Notes: generated from the sequence alone by a model not told the origin. Shown: positions 1 to 11,580, numbered from the stretch's first letter. The stretch is DNA of 64,000 nucleotides from Plantago major (GCA_026545765.1 CM048842.1:20052667-20116666); one strand, 5' to 3'. Numbers and translations are program-made.

Positions 1-843
1 CTTATTCAGAGTAGTAAAACTATTTGTTTGTGTGTTCAGCCCAAGTCCTCCCTTTTTCTGAAGGATCTCTTAAATAAGAGTGTACTTCAGTAAGAGTGTC
101 ACTAGCTTTGGCATAGGATTGAAAAGATATTTCTTTCTTTTTGAGTTCCTCATTTTCAGAAAGAAGATCTTTACTTTCCTTTTGGAGTATATCCATTGCC
201 TTTCTGTGTGACTTCTCCGTCTCAGATATCTGTGCTTTGAGAAATGCATTTCAGCATCCTTTTTCTCAGATATCTTGAGTAATTGTGAATTTTCCTTCTC
301 AAGAGAATTCTTTTCTTCTTCAAAAATGTCGGCTCTAGCTCGAACCATTTGAAATTCTCTTTTGTAGAGATCAAGTTCTCTTATGAGATATTCTAAATCT
401 CTGATTTCTTCCTCATCACTCGCATAAATTATGAATTGAGAAATGTTGGTTACCTCGCCAGCCATTAGGCAAGGCTCAATGTTGGAGCAATCTGGATAGA
501 TCTCCTAAGCAACCCTACATAATTCCCTTTTCTTTTGACCAAAGTCAACCAATTCATGAGTGATGCCACATAATTCTGGAGAAGGTAGTTTGGAGTCATC
601 TGAGTCTTCTTCCTCAGATTCTGACTCAATTTCAAGAGCATCTAGTTGGATTTGAATCTTTTTCCTTTCTTTAGTGAGCATAGCTCTCTGACCTCTCTTG
701 AAGTTTCTTCTATCTTTTTTGTCACATGTCTTTAGCTTATTGAAAACAGGGCAGTCTCTTTTAAAATGACCAGGTTTTTTACAATAGAAACAGATATCGT
801 TTCCGATTTCTGCTTCCTCAGTACTAGATGCTTGCTGAGCCAT
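1..843 (-). pseudogene. Sirevirus copy 1 gag, C-terminal half with CCHC zinc knuckle (decayed)
   Basis: This is the distal part of the nucleocapsid (Gag) of a Copia element that would package element RNA in virus-like particles. A retroviral-type zinc knuckle, C-x2-C-x4-H-x4-C, is readable at about 730-800 (minus strand, CFYCKKPGHFKRDC). It is followed by an acidic serine/glutamate stretch and then, at 70-465, a lysine/glutamate-rich coiled coil. Frameshifts and stops separate 505-843 from 70-465. The same protein segments occur on the plus strand in copy 2 (21800-22693). The element runs off the left edge, so its pol is not visible. The Sirevirus assignment rests on this Gag, the long LTR and the tRNA-Met-like PBS. 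Confidence 0.8.
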
Positions 844-988
844 TGTTCAAATGAGCTTGATAATTATATTTTTTGTCGGTGATAGTTTGAGCCTAGATGC
901 TTTTTCAACTTCTCTTTGGCTTTTCTTCTCTCAATCTCCCAACTGACATATTTTCTCATTTGCTTTACAGCAAGAGCATCTTCCTCAG

Positions 989-1798
989 TCATTTCTTTGG
1001 TATCCTTCTTTTCAGAAGTACTTTTGTTACTAAAGCAACATTGTGAACTTTCTCAGCAATTATTTGTTCTCTCTGAGTAGTTTCATAGTTGACAGTAGCT
1101 AAGTGGGAAAAGAGTTCTACTGGAGTGATATTTGGCATTCCTTGGTTGAAATAAAAACATTGAGTCTGTTGCCATTTTTTATTCAAGCTTCTCACGATAG
1201 TCTTAACCTTTTTAGAGTTAGAGTATCTCTCACTTTCACCAAGTGCAGCCATTTCACTCATCAATGTTGTGAACCGGAAATCTAGTTCTTCAAGGGTCTC
1301 TGTGGGACCTTGTTTAAAGTTTTAGAATTTGAGATTCAAAACTTCGAACTTATTTTCCTTTGTTTTCAAGGTCTTGCATGATTTCTTCAATCAGTTGCCA
1401 GGCCACTTTCGCCGTTTTTGCACTCCACAGTTTACACTGTATGTGCTTTGGAGTGGAAGTATGATGATATTGCGAGCCTGACCATCCAGTCGATTTCTCT
1501 TGGCATCTTCCGATGTCCAGAGCTCTCTGGGCTTTGGCTCGTAAACAACATGACCAGTAGGTCTTCCACTGGTTGACGCACCCATTTGTGAGGAACCACC
1601 ACTTGGTTCTTCATCAGTGGGAGCTCTGTCTCTACCATTAGAAACCTCCATGACCTGCTTGAGTTGTTGAATGACTATGGGGCTATTCTTTATCACTTCG
1701 ATCATTTCGTCACTGATGGCTTCTAGGTGGAGCATCATGTTGTTCTTCAATTTCTCGTAGTTCTCTGGCTTGAGAATTGGAACGTCACTTAAAGACAT
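989..1798 (-). pseudogene. Sirevirus copy 1 gag, N-terminal half (decayed)
   Basis: This is the start of the same gag. It opens at 1798 with MSLSDVPILKPENYEKLKNN, the 'L-x-x-x-N-Y-x-x-W/L-K' opening common to Copia Gag proteins. The equivalent ATG in copy 2 is at 21329. The frame is open to 1391, is lost over about 1265-1390, and reopens at 989-1264 with a segment typical of the middle of Gag (LNKKWQQ...PVELFSHL). The start was chosen because it lies about 100 bp inside the PBS and is conserved in copy 2. It is not translatable as one protein. Confidence 0.8.
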
Positions 1799-1902
1799 CC
1801 TGCAGCAAACACACTAAACAAACAAATCAAGTGTAGGTGAAAAGCAGTTAGTGGGCACTTATCTGGGATCTAGGTTCAATGCAGAAGGCTTGGGAACCTC
1901 CT

Positions 1903-1914
1903 GCTCCGATACCA
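1903..1914 (-). other. Primer binding site of Sirevirus copy 1
   Basis: The minus strand reads TGGTATCGGAGC two bases after the end of the LTR. This matches the initiator-tRNA-Met primer site (TGGTATCAGAGC) used by most plant Copia elements, with one difference. Confidence 0.85.
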
Positions 1915-1916
1915 CT

Positions 1917-3522
1917 TGTTGGTCCAGATAACGGTAAAGGAAAAGACTGAGGGGGGGGGGGGGGGAGGGGGGAAGGGTGAATAGTCTTTTACAACTTTTG
2001 TCGATAAACACAGTTTCTCAGATATCTGAGAAGATATCTGATACTTAATTTCAGAGAGCGGAAGACTTTTCTATGATAAGTGCACGTGCTCAGCAAGATA
2101 TAATGTGTTTAAATACTTAGCAGGATAAAGAGAAGGATCAGTAAATTGCTGAAAGTAAATAACACGTCTTTTGTGGTGGTATCTGAAGGTGGCATAATCC
2201 TTCAACTAATCCACTTCGGCCTTTCTCAGACAGATAATTGAGTTCACCTTACAAATATCTTCTCTCAATTTCTAAAATACACTAGGTTCCCAACTAAATG
2301 TTCCCCCTGAGTTATTCCCCGGCTCCCAGCCAAGTACTTCATATACTCAGAAACCTTTGAGCTGTTCCTTAGTTTCCCAAACTAAGTACTTCCTATGCTC
2401 AGTAACCTTGGAGTTATTCCTTAGTTTCGCAAACTAAGTACTTCTGTACTCCACGCCGTTTTAAGGTGTTGGTTATGAAGGTTTGTCAGGTGAGTAGTCT
2501 TACTAACTTTTCAGTTATTTAAGAATACTCTATAGAACAAGAATCACTTAACACACTTCACAATGTGTGGTGATATGTTCTTTACTGACCCAATTCTATG
2601 TTAACTGTTCTGGAGAATGAAACTCAGATACTTGATCTTTTGATTCAACTCCTTCACAGTTAGCAATGCTTGTTAAGGATCAAGACACTTAGAAATTTCG
2701 TACTACTTAGAATTCAAGAGCTTAGTTGAATGTTAATTTGAAGTCAAGAGTAAGTAGGTTGAAGGCTTGTATGCTTGAATGAATAAGTTCGTTCTGTGTG
2801 TAAGTTCAAGGTGTCTTTCAAGCATTCTAAGTGGTGATATTTATAGTTGAATTTGAAGCCGTTTGAATAGTATCCGTTAGGCTCAATTCAAATTCAAACT
2901 ATTGATATTTGAAAATAGTACTGCAGAAGGCGTTGTCTCTTTTCAGAGATTTCCTCTTTTGTTCAGATGTCTCTGTCTGCGCATTTATTGCATTGTACTA
3001 TTTTTGTCCTCTGTAGTATGCACGCGGCTACGCTGAAGTATTGCATGTCCCTTTCCAGAGACCTTCACATCTCCAGATACATGTTGAAACATTATTTCGC
3101 AGAAACATAGTTTTATCCAAGGTGTCTGAGTGTAGGTTTCTGTGGGCACTTTTCCTCGTTCAGAAACCTTGTGTTCTCAGATATCTTTTGCAAAACTTGC
3201 TTAGTGAAAAACACTCGTTTCTTTAAGATATCTGGACATAGGTATCTGAGGAGACTTTTCTCCTTAGTCTTTAGTAATCTTGAGCAAACTTCAGTCTTCT
3301 GGAAATGAGTTCCTTTGCTTGGATGCTTCCTTCTTCGTCTTCTTTAACTAAAAAAAAAATTACATTCAGAGACCTAACATCCTATACAATTTTGCTAGAC
3401 TAATCACACTTAGTGATTTTCCTCTTTTACAGTGTTCAAGTGAACTAAGTGTACTAAGCACCTTTCTGAGCTAAGATAAGTCATTAGGTTGCTGATCAAA
3501 ATCTAAACAGATATTTCTAACA
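1917..3522 (-). repeat. 5' LTR of Sirevirus copy 1 (about 1.6 kb)
   Basis: On the minus strand it begins TGTTAGAAATATCTG and ends GGACCAACA, so it has TG...CA termini. Related LTRs are at 19592-21212 (plus) and 54925-56402 (minus). A TATA box (minus TATAAATATC) lies at 2838-2845 and would start U3-driven transcription toward gag. Many short AGATATCTGAG-like palindromes are present, and there is a G15 run at 1951-1965. The right flank, TATTT, is the expected target-site duplication half; the other half is outside the window. Confidence 0.9.
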
Positions 3523-4080
3523 TATTTCCTTTCAGACGATCTCTTGTCCTAGACGTATCCAGGTATCAATCGTACAAATACTTATTTATTTTGTTCGTGA
3601 CAAGTTGTTACCTCTGATTAAAGACCGCATGTTGTATCAGTGTGAACTTTCTTTTATCGTTATCATTAATTAGGCTATATCTGTATAAATACATAGCTAG
3701 TGACAGGCTTTTTGTAGTTTATACGTACTTGTAGCCCTTATTTGATTGAACTAGCAATAGCAGGGCGATGATCTGCGACTAGGTAACCTTAATTGGTCCT
3801 CTTGTATCAGCACACTCCATGAAAGAATTTATTAACTTCGTTGTTTGTAGAATTGTATGATCTAGGTATTACTTTGTCTTGTGATTGTTAGATTTTATGC
3901 TAGGGTTGAAGTATCAAAAATCTTTCCAGCTATTTGTTTACAACCAACGCAAGCGTGTCTATTCTATTTGAACTAGCTTGATCAATTCCTCGAGAGAACG
4001 ATCCTGTGGTTAAGAGCATTGTCTACAACAATCACTTTTTCTACTTGGGTTAGTATAAGTAGTAATTTCTGAGCGCATCA
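3523..4080 (+). repeat. 3' part of an Athila-type Gypsy LTR (element C)
   Basis: The segment has a TATA box (TATAAATA at 3684-3691). It ends with the phrase common at plant Athila-type LTR 3' ends (ACTTGGGTTAGTATAAG ... GCGCATCA). The right boundary at 4080 is abrupt: family-B leader sequence begins at 4081. The left part is cut off by Sirevirus copy 1. There is no internal region beside it, so it may be a solo LTR or a 3' LTR. The family call is by resemblance only. Confidence 0.55.
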
Positions 4081-4387
4081 GGAAGTAAACTAATATAAGA
4101 AAGAAAATATTTTTTGGATTTTCTGAATAAGGAAGTAAATTAATATGGGAAGAAAATAAACAGAAATCTAAGAGAAAATATTTTTTGGATTTTCTTGATG
4201 AAGAAGTAACCTAATACGGGAAAGAATATATTTTTTGGATTTTTTGTTGTGGAAATAGATTCTCACAGATTTTCTGATTTTTCTGGGTTTATGCTGTACG
4301 AATTAAAAAGACAGTGCGTAAATTAAAAAGCGAAAGAAAGATTTCAACTTATCTCGGTCGATTGAAACTTGCTTGAGCAGTCAAGTG
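4081..4387 (-). repeat. Leader of family-B Gypsy element (minus copy) with tandem repeats
   Basis: This is the untranslated leader downstream of the PBS in minus orientation. It matches 25440-25745 of the plus-strand B element and contains the same imperfect repeats of about 50 bp, each holding a 'GTTTACTTCC' and an 'AATCCAAAAAATATTTTC' block. Element C interrupts it at 4080/4081. Confidence 0.75.
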
Positions 4388-4405
4388 TCCCCGGCAGCGG
4401 CGCCA
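4388..4405 (-). other. Primer binding site of family-B element (minus copy)
   Basis: The minus strand reads TGGCGCCGCTGCCGGGGA just inside the LTR. This is the standard TGGCGCC-type primer site of plant Ty3/Gypsy Athila/Tat elements. Confidence 0.85.
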
Positions 4406-4410
4406 AATTT

Positions 4411-5809
4411 TGATGTGCACTCAGAGATTTTGTTTTCCGTTGTAGAACATGCAATCTCTAAATACAATCAAGATTGAATTTATCTGTAGGAAGTCCTCAA
4501 ATCCACAGTTTATAGCGGAAAGATGACTCAGGACGTCGTTCTCCATGGACACTTAGCATAGGAACAAGCAAATAACATTTATAATTGAATGCAGAAAAGT
4601 AAACAGTTTGATCTCAGACAGAATAATTAAATCACAGTAAACCCTAAATTGCATTGTTGTAAATCAATGATGGAAAGGCGTAAAGGATCTCCAACCTACC
4701 TCTGCTACGCTACTCCCAACTACTTAGAATCAAACAACGTACTAGCCGTCTACAGGTAGCAAGGAAACATGCCAAAAGATCATGTCGTAGTTAATCCGGA
4801 CACCCTTACCAAACCAACAATGTGTTGTGTCACTCAACACACTATCTCGTCACGTTTTAAGACAAATCACACAGGATAATATATAATCCATTACCAAGTC
4901 ATAGTTAGTAAGGATATCCCACATAAAGAGTCGGACGAATAAAGAACGAGCACGAATTACATTTAAAATCTAATTCATTAATATATCACGGTATATAAAG
5001 AAGTAGCAAAAGTAGAGTTACGACAGTTCGCCTTTACAAAAGAAATTAGCTACTCATAGTAATTCAAGAACAATAATTGAAATCTAAGAAGAAAGGAAGA
5101 AGAAGTTTGGTCTCCGATGGTCTTGATGCCTTCATGATAATGCTCCTGGTGTTTCATCTTTTTGGGTGCCTGACGGCCAGCGGATTGGGGTTTCACTTCC
5201 CCGAGGACTGGTTCTCTCCCGGGGAGAGTTGTCTTGTGAGCGGTGTGAAATCTGAGACCCCTGAGGTCTTATTTATAGGTGAAATTTCGACCTCCAAACC
5301 GCCATTCTTCAATAAGGAAGGTTTAGGAAGGCGGGCCTCAGATCGACAGCTATGACAGCGCCAGAAGAAATCGAAGGTGCATCGGCCACACAGGGACCGC
5401 AGTCACCCTCTCTGCGGCCACCAGGTGGCCGCCATCTGCGATATCTTCTGCTTCTGTCTGTAAATCTTCGTTCTTCAATTTCGGGCATCGTAACTCCGTT
5501 TCCTCGAAAAGTGGTCTTCTACAAAGTTGTTACATCTTCAATTACCTTCGCATCAGTTGGTCGCATGATATGTTTTGACTCCTCGAACTCCTTCCAATGG
5601 TTGATCCGGTGTATTTGTTTCCTTTTCTCGATTTGGCACAATTATGCCGTTTTGGTGTCTGAAATCATGCAAATCCTCAAAACCGCGATCATGACCTACA
5701 TAAAATACGCAAAGTTGGTAAATGACCATAAAACAACATAAATATTGCATCTAAGGCAAAAAACGAGGGTCTAAAAGTATGCTATATCGCACATTTCATT
5801 GTCACATCA
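4411..5809 (-). repeat. LTR of family-B Athila-like element (1.4 kb)
   Basis: The termini are TGATGTG...CACATCA, an inverted repeat with TG/CA ends. The LTR is colinear with the plus-strand LTR at 24087-25420. Open frames inside it (for example 5077-5741) are chance frames in noncoding LTR sequence. A GC-rich phrase, GCGGCCACCAGG, lies near 5415. Confidence 0.85.
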
Positions 5810-5859
5810 CTAAGCTGCTGCTTTCTTTACTATTTTTCGATTTCTGTCTAGTAGAATAC

Positions 5860-6400
5860 TATGAGTAGCTAACTTTCTCTTGTAAAGTCGAACCGCCAAA
5901 ACTATGTTGTTGCTACTTCTTTATATACAGTGTTCTGTTAATGGAATAATTATTAGACGTAATTCGTGGTTATACAACTCTATACATCCTTCGTGGTGTG
6001 ATGTTCTGCTGAGTGACACAGTAGTTTCATTGAACTGAGTAGGGGTACTCGTGTCGACTGCGCCTCCTGCACCATAGTATTATGCCATGCTGTCGTTAGA
6101 GGTAATCGCGTAGGATTTTAACTAGGAAGTTGGGAGTAGCATAGCTAGAGGGAGGTCAAGGGTCCTTTACACCTTCTCACCATCGAATACATCAAATCAA
6201 TTAGGGTTTACTGTGATCTAATCAATCTGTTTTCAATCATTTGTTTACTTTCTGCATGCAATTTATTTATGATACTTGTTTGTTCTTATGCTAAGTGTCC
6301 GTGGAGAACGACATCCCGAGTTAACGTACTGCTATTACTATAGTTTGTGAACTTCCGACTAATATAAATTTAATTTTTGATTGTAATTGAGGATTACATG
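5860..6400 (+). repeat. Partial family-B LTR in inverted orientation
   Basis: From TATGAGTAGCTAAC at 5862 to about 6400 this segment matches the 3' 40% of the family-B LTR (compare 24848-25380), including CTAAGTGTCCGTGGAGAACG. It lies head to head with the minus LTR at 4411-5809. The U3 half and the PBS are missing. The ends are approximate. Confidence 0.75.
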
Positions 6401-6658
6401 TAATACTAACACTTTTAAATCCTTAATTGCACATTATGATAATAGCCTTTTTTTTTTCTTTTGAGATATATGATACTAGTCTTTTGCAGATACAAATATT
6501 AAAACTGAGTGCATAAGCGATGACGGCACATTAATCTGAAGTCAATATTGCAAAACATTTTACTACGAGTACATCTCATTCCGCATGCGAATTTTCACGC
6601 TTCAAGCTCTCTGTCGTTTCACATCTCACGCTTTGCTTGAGGGACGAGAGTGAAAGTA
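6401..6658. other. Short gene-free stretch
   Basis: No coding or element signature is seen between the partial B LTR and the Cassandra element. There is only a T9 run and AT-rich sequence. Confidence 0.5.
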
Positions 6659-6796
6659 TGTAACGAGCCAATCTTTAATCGATCGAGCCCTGACCCTTTG
6701 GGCCGACGCGATTACTCATGGGCAGCTTTCCTAGTGATATGCTGGCCCCAATGTACCAACACATGTCCTTTCCCGCGCACTTTGTCCTGCGTACTA

Positions 6797-6920
6797 GTAG
6801 ACTTCCAAGTTTATCACACATCCTATGATTGTTCCAGAGTAAGCACGCTTAACTCTGGAGTACTTATAGATGGATTACCGAAAAAAAATGTGCACCTTAT
6901 TGTTATGAGTATCATTCTCA
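6797..6920 (-). other. 5S-rRNA-derived segment in Cassandra 3' LTR
   Basis: The minus strand keeps a 5S-like A box (GTTAAGCGTGCTT, 6841-6853). The C-box region at 6800-6823 is degraded compared with the other LTR. This is a retroelement relic of 5S rRNA, not a 5S gene. Confidence 0.75.
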
Positions 6921-7192
6921 ATCCCATTAAGTTCTATGGACTTGACTTGAAACTTTGGGGTATTACATTCACCCCCTCTTGAATTGTGCGAAATCTCGGC
7001 CGCACCATGGTCCGGCCAACCGTCCACCCCTTGTGGGTTTTGGGTTGGCACGACTCCGATACCATTTGTAAAGAACCGGACCACTAATGGGCGGCAAGCG
7101 ATTCTATGGGCAAACACGGGTGATATATCGCTCCACTGCATCAACATTAAAGTTCTTTCCCGCGTACTTTGTCTTCACTCGTACGCGAACCG

Positions 7193-7312
7193 GGAGACTT
7201 CCCAGTTGGTCATACATCCTAAGATTGCTCCAGAGAAAGCACGCTTAACCCTGGAGTTCTTATGGATGGATTCCCGAAAAGAAAGGTGCACCTTGTTGGT
7301 ATGAGTAGTGTT
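7193..7312 (-). other. 5S-rRNA-derived segment in Cassandra 5' LTR
   Basis: The minus strand shows, in the 5S order, a 'CATACCA' start, 'AGAACTCC', the A-box phrase GGTTAAGCGTGCTT (7237-7250), an intermediate region, and a C-box phrase AGGATG...CTGGGAAGTC (7196-7220). In this family these elements are thought to act as an internal Pol III promoter. Several changes from the usual 5S consensus are present, so activity is uncertain. Confidence 0.8.
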
Positions 7313-7363
7313 TTCAATCCCATTAAGCTCTGTGGACTTGACTTGAAACTTTGGGGCATTACA

Positions 7364-9110
7364 ATATATGTCCTAGATACAATCGAATTGAGGACAAATA
7401 TATATATTCGATTCAATATTTATTTATGATTATTGTTCATCTATAAATAGGAATTGCAGTATGTAAATACTATTATCTGTTTGTCTGCAATTGTTTACAT
7501 ATATGTTCCCATAAGCTTTATGTTATCACTAAAAATGCTAGATCTTGAGTGAAATAACATGGCTCTAAAATAGCCCCAATCACTGATCATCAAGAATGGG
7601 ATATCGATGATGCATTGGAGATTGGCATGTCGACTGCATCATATCCTTTGAGGGTGTAGTAGTTCTCACGACTACGAATTACTTGGCAATCCATGATGGA
7701 CACATAGACACTTTAAAGAGTGTTGGTATACCCATCTGAGAAACCGTTTGATGTACTCTCTTTACATGCCTATAGAAGTAACGGTTTGTAGGGTGGTGTG
7801 ACAGTCCTTTGACTTGAGGTCAATACGTACTACATTATGTGTGGTGTCATGTGTTTTGATCATGACTAATGCTTGAACTCCTTGAAGGGGTAGATACGAC
7901 ATGTGTTGGGCATATCACGGAACACGTGTTAGTAGTAGTTGAACCAAGATATGATTCATTCCTCAAAATAGACTTGGAGAGAACACTTAACTGCTCATTA
8001 CTAGTTTGATCAAAGTCGTTGGCCAACGCAAGATATATATCTTTGAAATAGTGTTCATATATTATGGATCAATTAGTAGAATGAGATAAAGTGATTAAGT
8101 TATTGGAACATACACTAAATAAAGTTCTAGACTTGATCGAGTGTTTGCGAATGAAAGGATTGTATCATCATGAGCTCTACATTACAGGTGGTTTGCAATC
8201 ATCGGAAACGTTCCTTATGTATTAAGATTGTTTGGTAAACCGTCTAGAATTTTCATCAAACCTTAATTAGATTAGTGCTTACTATAAGGCCCTAGCACAC
8301 AACATGGTGATTATTCTACTAAATGAGTATTAGAGTGAATTAAATATTAATTGGATTAAGTATTTAATTTTGAGAATTAATTTATTCGATAGAAATAATT
8401 AATTAAGTGAAATTAGATTTATCAGACTTAATTAATTGTTATACTTTTACAAAGTAAATTAATTAAAATGGATTTAATTAATATCTGAACAAAAGATTAA
8501 CTATATTTAATTAATTAAATCAAGAATTTATTTGGATAAAATTGAAATGAAGTCCAAATATAAAAGTCCAAAAGAGATAAAAAAATAAAGTTGGCTTATA
8601 ATTTTCAAATCCACAACCTAATGTTTAAAAGGGCAGAGTGATATTCAACTGGGCTAAGAGTCCTTGTGTTGTTGGAGTCAATTCGGTATATCTAGGAGAT
8701 ACCTACTGTCCGGTTTTTATGTATGAAAACATATGTTCTCTTCTCTTTTCGGTTAAACAACATTCTTAATGGTTCAGTCTCCATAACCCTACTCACTAAA
8801 TTGTTGAGTCTAAGTTTCGAACTACAAAAACATCCTAGCGTTCTTCGGTAGAATGATTACCCGTGGATGCCAAAGTTGAGGAAAGCCAATCATGAGTATT
8901 TGCAATTCAATCTCATAAACGACGAACATATTCGAAATACTTGACAAACAGATTTAAGGAAGAGCTTTAAGGTTTTAAAGTGGATGTCTGCAAAGCTAGT
9001 GCGACAAGTAAGTATTGGTTTGCTTGTTTAAGGTTATATAGTTATTGGATGAAGATCAATATGCAATAAAAATTTTGAATTCCGCCGCATTAACTTAGGG
9101 TTACTATTGC
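7364..9110. other. Gene-free AT-rich stretch, possibly an old Copia-type LTR
   Basis: No reading frame of note is present. It begins TATGTCCTAGATACAATCG right at the edge of the Cassandra element. It ends near 9110 with a GAATTCCGCCGCATT phrase reminiscent of 3' ends of long Copia LTRs. The middle (8330-8600) is very AT-rich. No matching second LTR, PBS or coding remnant was found, so the LTR reading is weak. Confidence 0.3.
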
Positions 9111-10053
9111 ATATTTTTCAGAGAGGGAATTCAAGAATGACCATGATCTTCTGGATAGTCTTCAACCTTTCATAATTATTTAGGAGTTGATTAGCTGAAT
9201 AAATTATATGATTGTGTATGTATGATATTCTTGTAGATGATGACTTGGTGACAATTTATCTCTTCATGCAAAACCTAGCTTGAGGCTTGTTTTTTCTTGT
9301 GTTAGCGTTGATTTCGGTTTGTATTGTATGGTACGAGCATCACTTGTGCTCTTGTACTTGGTTCTTTTCAAGATTTACGTATAGTTTTTGGCAGTTGAAA
9401 ATAAAATAAAATAAAATTAAAGAATCCTCCTATTTATATGAGACCAATACACAGCCACACTCACAGACTAGAATTCAAAACATTCACACTAGTCACTAAC
9501 GGGTATGAAATATTGGTAATCATATCACTAATATCTAACAATTATACACTAGCTAGTCTACTTACACATAGAACACTTGTACAATGATTGATATTTATTG
9601 TATATATCATCGGAACTCATCCTATATTCACAATTTTCTTTCATGCATGAAATGCTGTCTCTTTTCTACTCAATCGAGCAATTGATGTAGTATGTGTATA
9701 TTTTTTCTAGCTAAAGCTGTGTATACATGAATTGTAATATACATCGCCCTTCCCTCAGTACTCTATGCTCGATCAGTGTAGAGCAATGAATAAGGAAAAA
9801 TGGCAATCGGGAAAAATGGAATACGTATAGTACGAATGAGGTACAGGATACGGAACTCTTGCAAAGATATGCTTCTGAAACCGGGGAACGAGAGAGGTGA
9901 ATTCTTTTATCCAAAACATTGTAACGATCCGATAGGTATATACCTGCAGTGAAGATCTCAAGAGATGTTTAACAATGTCTAGGAAGGGCTTGTAGAGGAA
10001 AATCTGGTGTGTGAAATACTTCTGTAGACCAGGTGTGTGTATATACATGGCTA
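9111..10053. other. 3' flank of the MYB gene
   Basis: This is intergenic sequence downstream of the MYB stop codon. It contains an AATAAAATAAAATAAAA stretch near 9402 but no gene. The MYB poly(A) site probably lies in 9700-10050 but cannot be fixed from sequence alone. Confidence 0.5.
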
Positions 10054-11580
10054 TTATTCGACTTGGAAATCAACGTAAGGTAAGGAAGAGACATTTGCCA
10101 GCAAACCTTCCCAATCCAATTCTCCCATCTTGAAGCTTTCTTCTCCCTCCCAATTATTCCCAACTCCAACCAATTCATCAACTTTAATATTACTTCCATT
10201 ACTAATAAAGTTGTTGTCATTAGCACCATAATTGCACTCAACCCCCCCAACTTCCAACCCAGGGATAGAATCGTTTTCCATTCCGTTCACATAGTTAGGC
10301 TCCATCAATCCATAATCTTCGAAACCAGAGAAGTTTGCATCTTTTCGGTGTTGTTGATCTTGTTGCACATTTGCATGAAAATTGAAAAAGGGGCCTGTAC
10401 TTAATAAACCATTTACATCGAAAACGTTATTTTGCATGGGAGGGTTGAAAGGGTTGGTGAAATGGTTGCTTAGGTTAGGTTGCATGGAAGATCTTGAACA
10501 AGTGGAATCCATTGCTGTATTGGTGTTATAATCATGCATGAAAATTGATGATCCATTAGCTTTTACACCAGCTGCTGCAGTCGAAAGTGGCACTGAGGAA
10601 TTGGTACTGTTATTTGGGGAAGAATTTGAATTAGAGTTGTTATTGTTGTTGCTCTTCAGCCTCTTCTTTATGGTCGAATTCCAGAAGTTCTTGATTTCAT
10701 TGTCTGTCCGTCCAGGAAGCCGTGCTGCGATTTGAGACCATCTGATATTCATACACAGAAATTATAAATTTAATTATTCTGTAAGAAATTACTAAAATGT
10801 TTTATAAAATTAAAAGTTCAGGAATGCAAATAAATATTAGTAATTAATATGATTAACTTGCGGATTGGAAATTTACCTTGACAGATAGTATAAGAGTTTC
10901 TGACCTAATATAATATCAATGTGTAACACATACATCTTTCTTCTTTTTCCAAAATATGAATCGAATATTTTTGCATGAACGCTGATGAGTATCGATACAA
11001 TATATGATAAAAGTCATTCAAATTATTGGATGTTGAAATCCTGAGAATTTGATGATAATGCAACAATGCAGTTTAATAATGCCAAATCTCAACTGTTCTT
11101 TAAATGAATACAAGGGAATGTTTTGAAAAACTACTGATCATGAAATAGCAAGGTACTTATGAAAATCTTGTGGACATATGCATGACTTCATAAATATAAG
11201 ATAAATTTATAACTGAATTTTCACTATCCAAAAAAAAAATTTGCAGTTCGAACTGCCCTGTTTTTTATACTATACATAACGTACCTATTGCCGAGAATGG
11301 TATGCAAGTGAAGGATAAGTTCCTCCTCCTGAGAAGAAAATGCGCCACGCTTGAGGTCTGGACGGAGATAATTGATCCACCTTAGCCTGCAACTCTTGCC
11401 ACACCTCTGCAAACCGGCATTTCGAGCAATGTCACTCCAACAGCCTTGGCCATTCATGAGCATATACTTCATGAGCTTCTCGTCTTCCTCAGGCGACCAT
11501 AACCCCTTCCGTAGCTTAGCAGCCTTAACCGCATTGTCCGGTTTGTCCTTGGGCATCATATCTACAGGCTTCCTCATCAT
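10054..11580 (-). CDS. MYB83-like: R2R3-MYB transcription factor, MYB46/MYB83 class
   Basis: This nuclear DNA-binding factor belongs to the class that switches on secondary-wall cellulose, xylan and lignin genes downstream of NAC regulators (family knowledge). Exon 1 is 11285-11580 and exon 2 is 10054-10741. The intron (10742-11284) is GT-AG and phase 2, splitting the Arg codon before Trp100. The spliced length is 327 residues. R2 has Trp28, Trp48 and Trp68 ([30 protein letters not shown]). R3 has Phe81, Trp100 and Trp119 ([20 protein letters not shown]). The start MMRKP and the motif [20 protein letters not shown] match MYB46/MYB83. The C-terminus has an Asn/Ser-rich linker and an acidic Trp-containing tail ([10 protein letters not shown]) likely to be the activation domain. 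Only one intron is present; many R2R3 genes have two. Choosing between MYB46 and MYB83 needs a tree. The gene looks intact. Confidence 0.93.

Larger units (their letters stand above)
6659..7363 (-). mobile_element. Complete Cassandra-type TRIM retrotransposon
   Basis: This is a non-autonomous LTR element of about 705 bp with no protein. In minus orientation the 5' LTR is 7067-7363, the PBS is 7051-7064 (TGGTATCGGAGTCG), the internal region is only about 100 bp, the polypurine tract is 6968-6982 (minus AAGAGGGGGTGAA) and the 3' LTR is 6659-6967. LTR termini are TGTAA...ATTACA. Both LTRs contain 5S-rRNA-like sequence, the hallmark of Cassandra elements. The flanks AAGTA and ATATA do not form a clean target-site duplication. 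The LTRs are clearly diverged, especially over 6680-6770, so the insertion is not recent. Confidence 0.85.

Noticed and set aside
5077..5741. Plus-strand ORFs of 92 and 129 codons
   Set aside because: They lie wholly inside the noncoding family-B LTR and are not preserved in the copy at 24087-25420.
6650..7304. Overlapping ORFs on both strands
   Set aside because: They fall in the Cassandra TRIM, which encodes no protein; one overlaps the 5S-derived sequence.
7193..7312. A genuine 5S rRNA gene
   Set aside because: The sequence is diverged from 5S, sits inside an LTR flanked by PBS and polypurine tract, and has no 5S array context.
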